The notes under the pieces are model-generated. The model searched no databases and was not told the DNA's origin. It saw nothing but the letters and a program-made list of their open reading frames with translations. The position numbers and the translations under genes are program-made. Positions 61,234 through 64,000 of a stretch of 64,000 nucleotides of DNA are shown piece by piece. Numbering within the stretch: the first letter of the stretch is position 1; the number at the start of each line of letters is the position of its first letter. The DNA lies in contig NZ_CP040018.1 in the NCBI RefSeq assembly GCF_005280255.1, forward strand, positions 5,146,001 through 5,210,000, in the 5' to 3' direction. The DNA comes from Arthrobacter sp. 24S4-2 (lineage in GTDB: Bacteria > Actinomycetota > Actinomycetes > Actinomycetales > Micrococcaceae).

Positions 61234-61493
61234 TCGAGTACCTCCGGTGGCGGCGAAAGGCGGCGTGGCCGTCGTCGTACCTTTCAGTGAAGCACTCCCG
61301 GATCCGGCGGAAAAGGGCATGACCCAAGCGGCAGCCTACCCGGTCCTTCGTCGGTGCAATTTCGCAAGGTGTTGGTGGACCTCCAAGTAGGTTTCCACCG
61401 AATTCAGTCCCTGCTGCTGGAAGAGTTCATATCTCCCGTGGTGTATTCGAACGCTGGCGGTAGGGTTTCTCGTATCCGCTAGCTACTCGGTCT

Positions 61494-61751
61494 TTGGGGG
61501 ACGATGATGATAGGAACCGCAGTCGAGATGGCAGACCCTCTGGTGCCGTCTTTGGGATCCTGGGTTTCTTATTGATGGTGAACGCGGTCCTATTCATAGG
61601 TGCGCTGATCAGTATCGCGCGGACCAGGAATCACACCACCGGAAGCCAGGTCGTTTGGGCATTGATCGTGCTTGCGTTGCCGGTCATTGGAGCGTTGACG
61701 TGGTTCCTGATTGGGCGCAGAGTGAAGAACACCGCCGCCCTGAAGCAGTAG
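61494..61751 (+). CDS. Small membrane protein, PLD N-terminal (PLDc_N) type
   Basis: 85 aa. Two helices (VFGILGFLLMVNAVLFIGALI and QVVWALIVLALPVIGALTWF, in part), separated by SIARTRNHTTGS and ended by LIGRRVK, match the PLDc_N family seen alone or before cardiolipin synthases. The first codon is TTG 61494, which is a weak assignment. It stands alone. Confidence 0.65.
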   Translation: MGDDDDRNRSRDGRPSGAVFGILGFLLMVNAVLFIGALISIARTRNHTTGSQVVWALIVLALPVIGALTWFLIGRRVKNTAALKQ

Positions 61752-61928
61752 GGGCCAACTAGTTACCAAGTAGCATTCCGACGAGTTCGGGCTGTATTGA
61801 GGCCACGTTTGACCTCGCACCTTAGTGATGAGCTACCCCGTTCACGGCGGGGGTCTTAGTTCCTTGTTTTGCCGAGCAATCCCTAGTGGGGATGGCCATC
61901 ACGCAACGGCTCAATGGAGAATAGCGCC

Positions 61929-62268
61929 ATGGGCGGATCGATGTACGAGCGCAGGGACTCCGTCCCACACCACTCCTCCCTCCGTGACCGCATGAGGGCG
62001 GAACTCGAAGCCTTTGGCCCCTACGCAGTCCGCACAGACACAAAGGGAATCGAGCCTGGCAGCGTATCCACACCCTCACAGCGAGGTACAACCGGAGAGG
62101 CGGTCATTGCACGCTTCGCCATCGCGTCAGGGCCGGGCGCCGGAGCCGACGCACCCGAGTGCCTGGCGACCTTCAAGCCCGATCGACCCGGGCCCTATCA
62201 CGCAGCATTCCTCCTGGCAGCCCTTACCAACGAGCTGACCGAGTTTGCCAGGACGCGGTTGCTCTCAG
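61929..62268 (+). other. 5' fragment of an unknown gene fused to the GH32 remnant
   Basis: ATG 61929 has GGAGA upstream and opens a frame with MGGSMYERRDSVPHHSSLRDRMRAE and later PGPYHAAFLLAALTNELTEFART. I recognise no family. At about 62268 the sequence changes to a GH32 gene in another frame, and this frame then runs on meaninglessly to 62729. It looks like the front of a gene cut by a rearrangement. The spacer 61752-61928 shows nothing else. Confidence 0.4.
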
Positions 62269-63462
62269 GTCTACACGAGCGCCTTCAAGGAAGGCTCGGT
62301 GCACCACGGGACACAAGCCCAGTCTCTCGCGTTCTCCACGGACGCCGGCATGACGTGGAACAAATACGCAGGCAACCCGGTGCTTGGCCGCGGCTCGGCC
62401 CATTTCCGGGATCCCAGGGTGTTCCGCTACGAGGGACCGGCCGGTTCCTGCTGGGTCATAGTGGCGGTGGAGGCCCAGCATCAGCAGGTTGTGCTGTACT
62501 GCTCGGCCAACCTCAAGGATTGGGAATACCTGAGCACCTTCGGCCCTGCAAACGCCACAGGAGGCGAATGGGAATGTCCCGACCTGTTCCCGCTCCCCGT
62601 CGACGGAGACCCGGACAGCGTCAAGTGGGTCCTGGTGGTCAATATCAACCCGGGTGCCGTGGCCGGCGGCTCGGGAGGGCAGTACTTCGTCGGCGACTTC
62701 GATGGGGTGCAGTTCACCGCAGAACCTGATTCACTCGTTCCAGCGGATGCCGACGGGACCACGGATCTCAGAGACTGTCTGTGGCTCGACTGGGGACGTG
62801 ACTACTACGCCGCCGTCTCCTTCAGCAATGCCCCGGAGAACCGTCGCATCATGATCGGCTGGATGAACAACTGGGACTATGCCAACTCCTTGCCCACGTC
62901 TCCGTGGCGCTCCGGGATGTCGCTTGCCCGCGAGGTCGAGCTCGCGACGGTGGACGGTTTGCCGCGCCTGGTGCAGCGCCCGGTGCTCCCGTTGGACTGT
63001 GGGGAGCCGGCCCGCACCGTCCAGGACGTGGAACTTCACGACTCCCTGCTGCAACTGTCCGACGCGACGCCCGGATCAGCCCAGCTGATCGAGGCCGAGA
63101 TCCTGCCCGGCACGGCCCGGACCGTTGCTTTCAGGCTTCTCGGCGCATCGGGCGGGAGCGCCGCAACGGTTCTCAGCTTCGATGCCGTTACGAGCCAGCT
63201 CACCCTGGATCGCCGCAACTCCGGAAACACCGCCTTCCACGGAAAGTTCGCGTCGGCTGAGTCGGCACCGGTGAAGCTCGACGACGGCGTGCTAAGGCTC
63301 CGTGTAATCGTCGACCAGAGCTCCGTGGAGGTCTTCGCCCAAGGCGGCAGGGTTGTCCTGAGCGATCTGGTGTTCCCCCTGTCCGGGAACCTGGGCACCG
63401 AAGTGTGCGTGGAAGGCGGCACGGCCATTGTGCGGAAACTGGCCGTCACGGCCTTGTCCTAA
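62269..63462 (+). pseudogene. GH32 beta-fructosidase lacking its N-terminal part
   Basis: Homology begins abruptly at VYTSAFKEGSVHHGTQAQSLAFS, which corresponds to the second propeller blade. About 110 residues including the NDPNG nucleophile are missing. FRDPRVFRYEGP, WECPDLF, GWMNNWDYANSLPTSPWRSGMSLAREVE and VDQSSVEVFAQGG are all intact and the frame is open to 63462. The next possible start is TTG 62245, made from the joined sequence. It is most like the cytoplasmic GH32 at 1-1204. Any product should be inactive as a hydrolase. Confidence 0.88.
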
Positions 63463-63492
63463 AGACAGCACCGCACTCCAGTGCCCACCCAC

Positions 63493-63517
63493 GGCCTGCC
63501 GGAAACATCGGCAGGCC
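63493..63517 (+). terminator. Hairpin after the GH32 remnant
   Basis: Arms 63493-63501 and 63509-63517 (9 bp perfect), loop GAAACAT, 30 bp past the stop. No U tract. Confidence 0.5.
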
Positions 63518-63597
63518 CCACGACTGGTCTATCAGGGCGCTCTCCCCGGGCCGATTCGGTTTGTCGGAGCCGACACCAGCTGTAGGACTGTCTCTGG

Positions 63598-63756
63598 CTA
63601 GCGTTTTGGCCAGATCCTCACGACTTTCACGGCCCGTTCCAGCTCCTCGCGCAGCGCCCGGTTCTCGAGAGTGAGGCGCTGGAGGTGAGCGATGGCGACT
63701 TCGAGCTGGCCGCGGAGGCGGGCTTTGTCGTTGCGCAGCTGTGCGATGGCGCTCAT
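63598..63756 (-). pseudogene. C-terminal fragment of a transposon accessory protein (DUF6262/TnpC-like)
   Basis: About 52 codons: IAQLRNDKARLRGQLEVAIAHLQRLTLENRALREELERA is a coiled-coil end typical of small proteins that accompany paired tyrosine recombinases in Tn554-like trios. The N-terminal half is missing. Above 63756 the frame continues through unrelated sequence of the polymerase fragment. The family name is from memory and needs a profile search. Confidence 0.5.
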
Positions 63757-64000
63757 CGCGTCCGTACCGGGCTGCAGGCCAAGGTCCTCAACGCGTTCGC
63801 CGGCACATCGCACTACAACCCGCTGGATACGTCCTACCCGACTGTCACTGTGACGTTGCCCTTGCCCACCGCGGATCCGGTGCTGCTGACGAAAGCCTCG
63901 CACGCGCTGCTCCCCCGGATCCAGGAAGGAACCTTGCTGGAGGACATCAGCCGCAAGTACGGGCGGGGCTCGGTGGGCCTGGGACATGCCGGCATCCGGG
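63757..64000 (+). pseudogene. Fragment of a Y-family DNA polymerase, runs off the window
   Basis: The frame LQAKVLNAFAGTSHYNPLDTSYPTVTVTLPLPTADPVLLTKASHALLPRIQEG, followed directly by LLEDISRKYGRGSVGLGHAGIR, reads like the little-finger and C-terminal region of actinobacterial UmuC/DinB-type polymerases. The catalytic part is absent, and about 35-40 residues between the two blocks appear deleted. It abuts the transposon-protein fragment. The 3' end is outside the window. Confidence 0.6.

Overview
The window looks like chromosomal DNA of a high-GC actinobacterium of the Arthrobacter/Pseudarthrobacter type. The genes are GC-rich with frequent GTG and TTG starts. The dnaK-grpE-dnaJ-hspR heat-shock operon has HAIR boxes. 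CUT1 sugar importers lack their own ATPase. The genus is inferred from general protein character, not from a marker gene. I see no rRNA, tRNA or CRISPR array.

Positions 1-18.3 kb form a fructan (levan/inulin/sucrose) utilisation island. A LacI regulator with two perfect 12-bp operators heads a minus-strand operon: solute-binding lipoprotein, two CUT1 permeases and a cytoplasmic GH32 beta-fructosidase that runs off the window edge. A divergent aminotransferase is followed by a secreted 878-aa GH32 levanase whose catalytic module carries a nested double insertion. A second LacI regulator faces a CUT2 importer (binding protein, permease, single-domain ATPase) and a PfkB fructokinase, convergent with a membrane-anchored GH32 of the NDPQ type. 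A similar GACA(A/T)CGTTGTC operator lies at the second LacI gene, the importer operon and the secreted levanase, which suggests one regulon: cut outside, import fructose, phosphorylate. A fourth, 5'-truncated GH32 lies near 62-63.5 kb.

Positions 18.4-30.7 kb carry a DMP19-like protein, a SWIM-domain SNF2 helicase, a frameshifted ketopantoate-reductase-like gene, an alpha/beta hydrolase and the heat-shock operon. Stacked palindromes fill the grpE-dnaJ spacer. An acidic protein with four 23-residue repeats follows. Positions 30.9-35.9 kb hold an arabino-oligosaccharide operon (GH51 arabinofuranosidase, two CUT1 permeases, a Tat-type lipoprotein binding protein).

Positions 35.9-44.9 kb contain regulator/transporter pairs: TetR with an NAD-dependent epimerase-like protein, and MarR with an MMPL exporter. 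An APC permease, a methyltransferase, a DHFR-like protein and a LysE exporter follow. Positions 44.9-52.3 kb hold an acyl-CoA catabolic operon (acyl-CoA ligase, MFS importer, MaoC hydratase, glutaryl-CoA-type dehydrogenase, amidohydrolase, SDR) with a divergent MarR gene. It lacks a thiolase.

Positions 52.3-64 kb are accessory and decaying. They hold a broken alpha/beta hydrolase, a TetR/oxidoreductase pair, a three-gene recombinase module joined by 4-nt overlaps (active tyrosine recombinase, small XRE protein, zinc-finger recombinase-like protein without the catalytic arginines), and a CGNR/LysE pair. The end is a run of damaged genes: a DHFR-like gene with an internal deletion, the headless GH32, a transposon-accessory fragment and a Y-family polymerase fragment.
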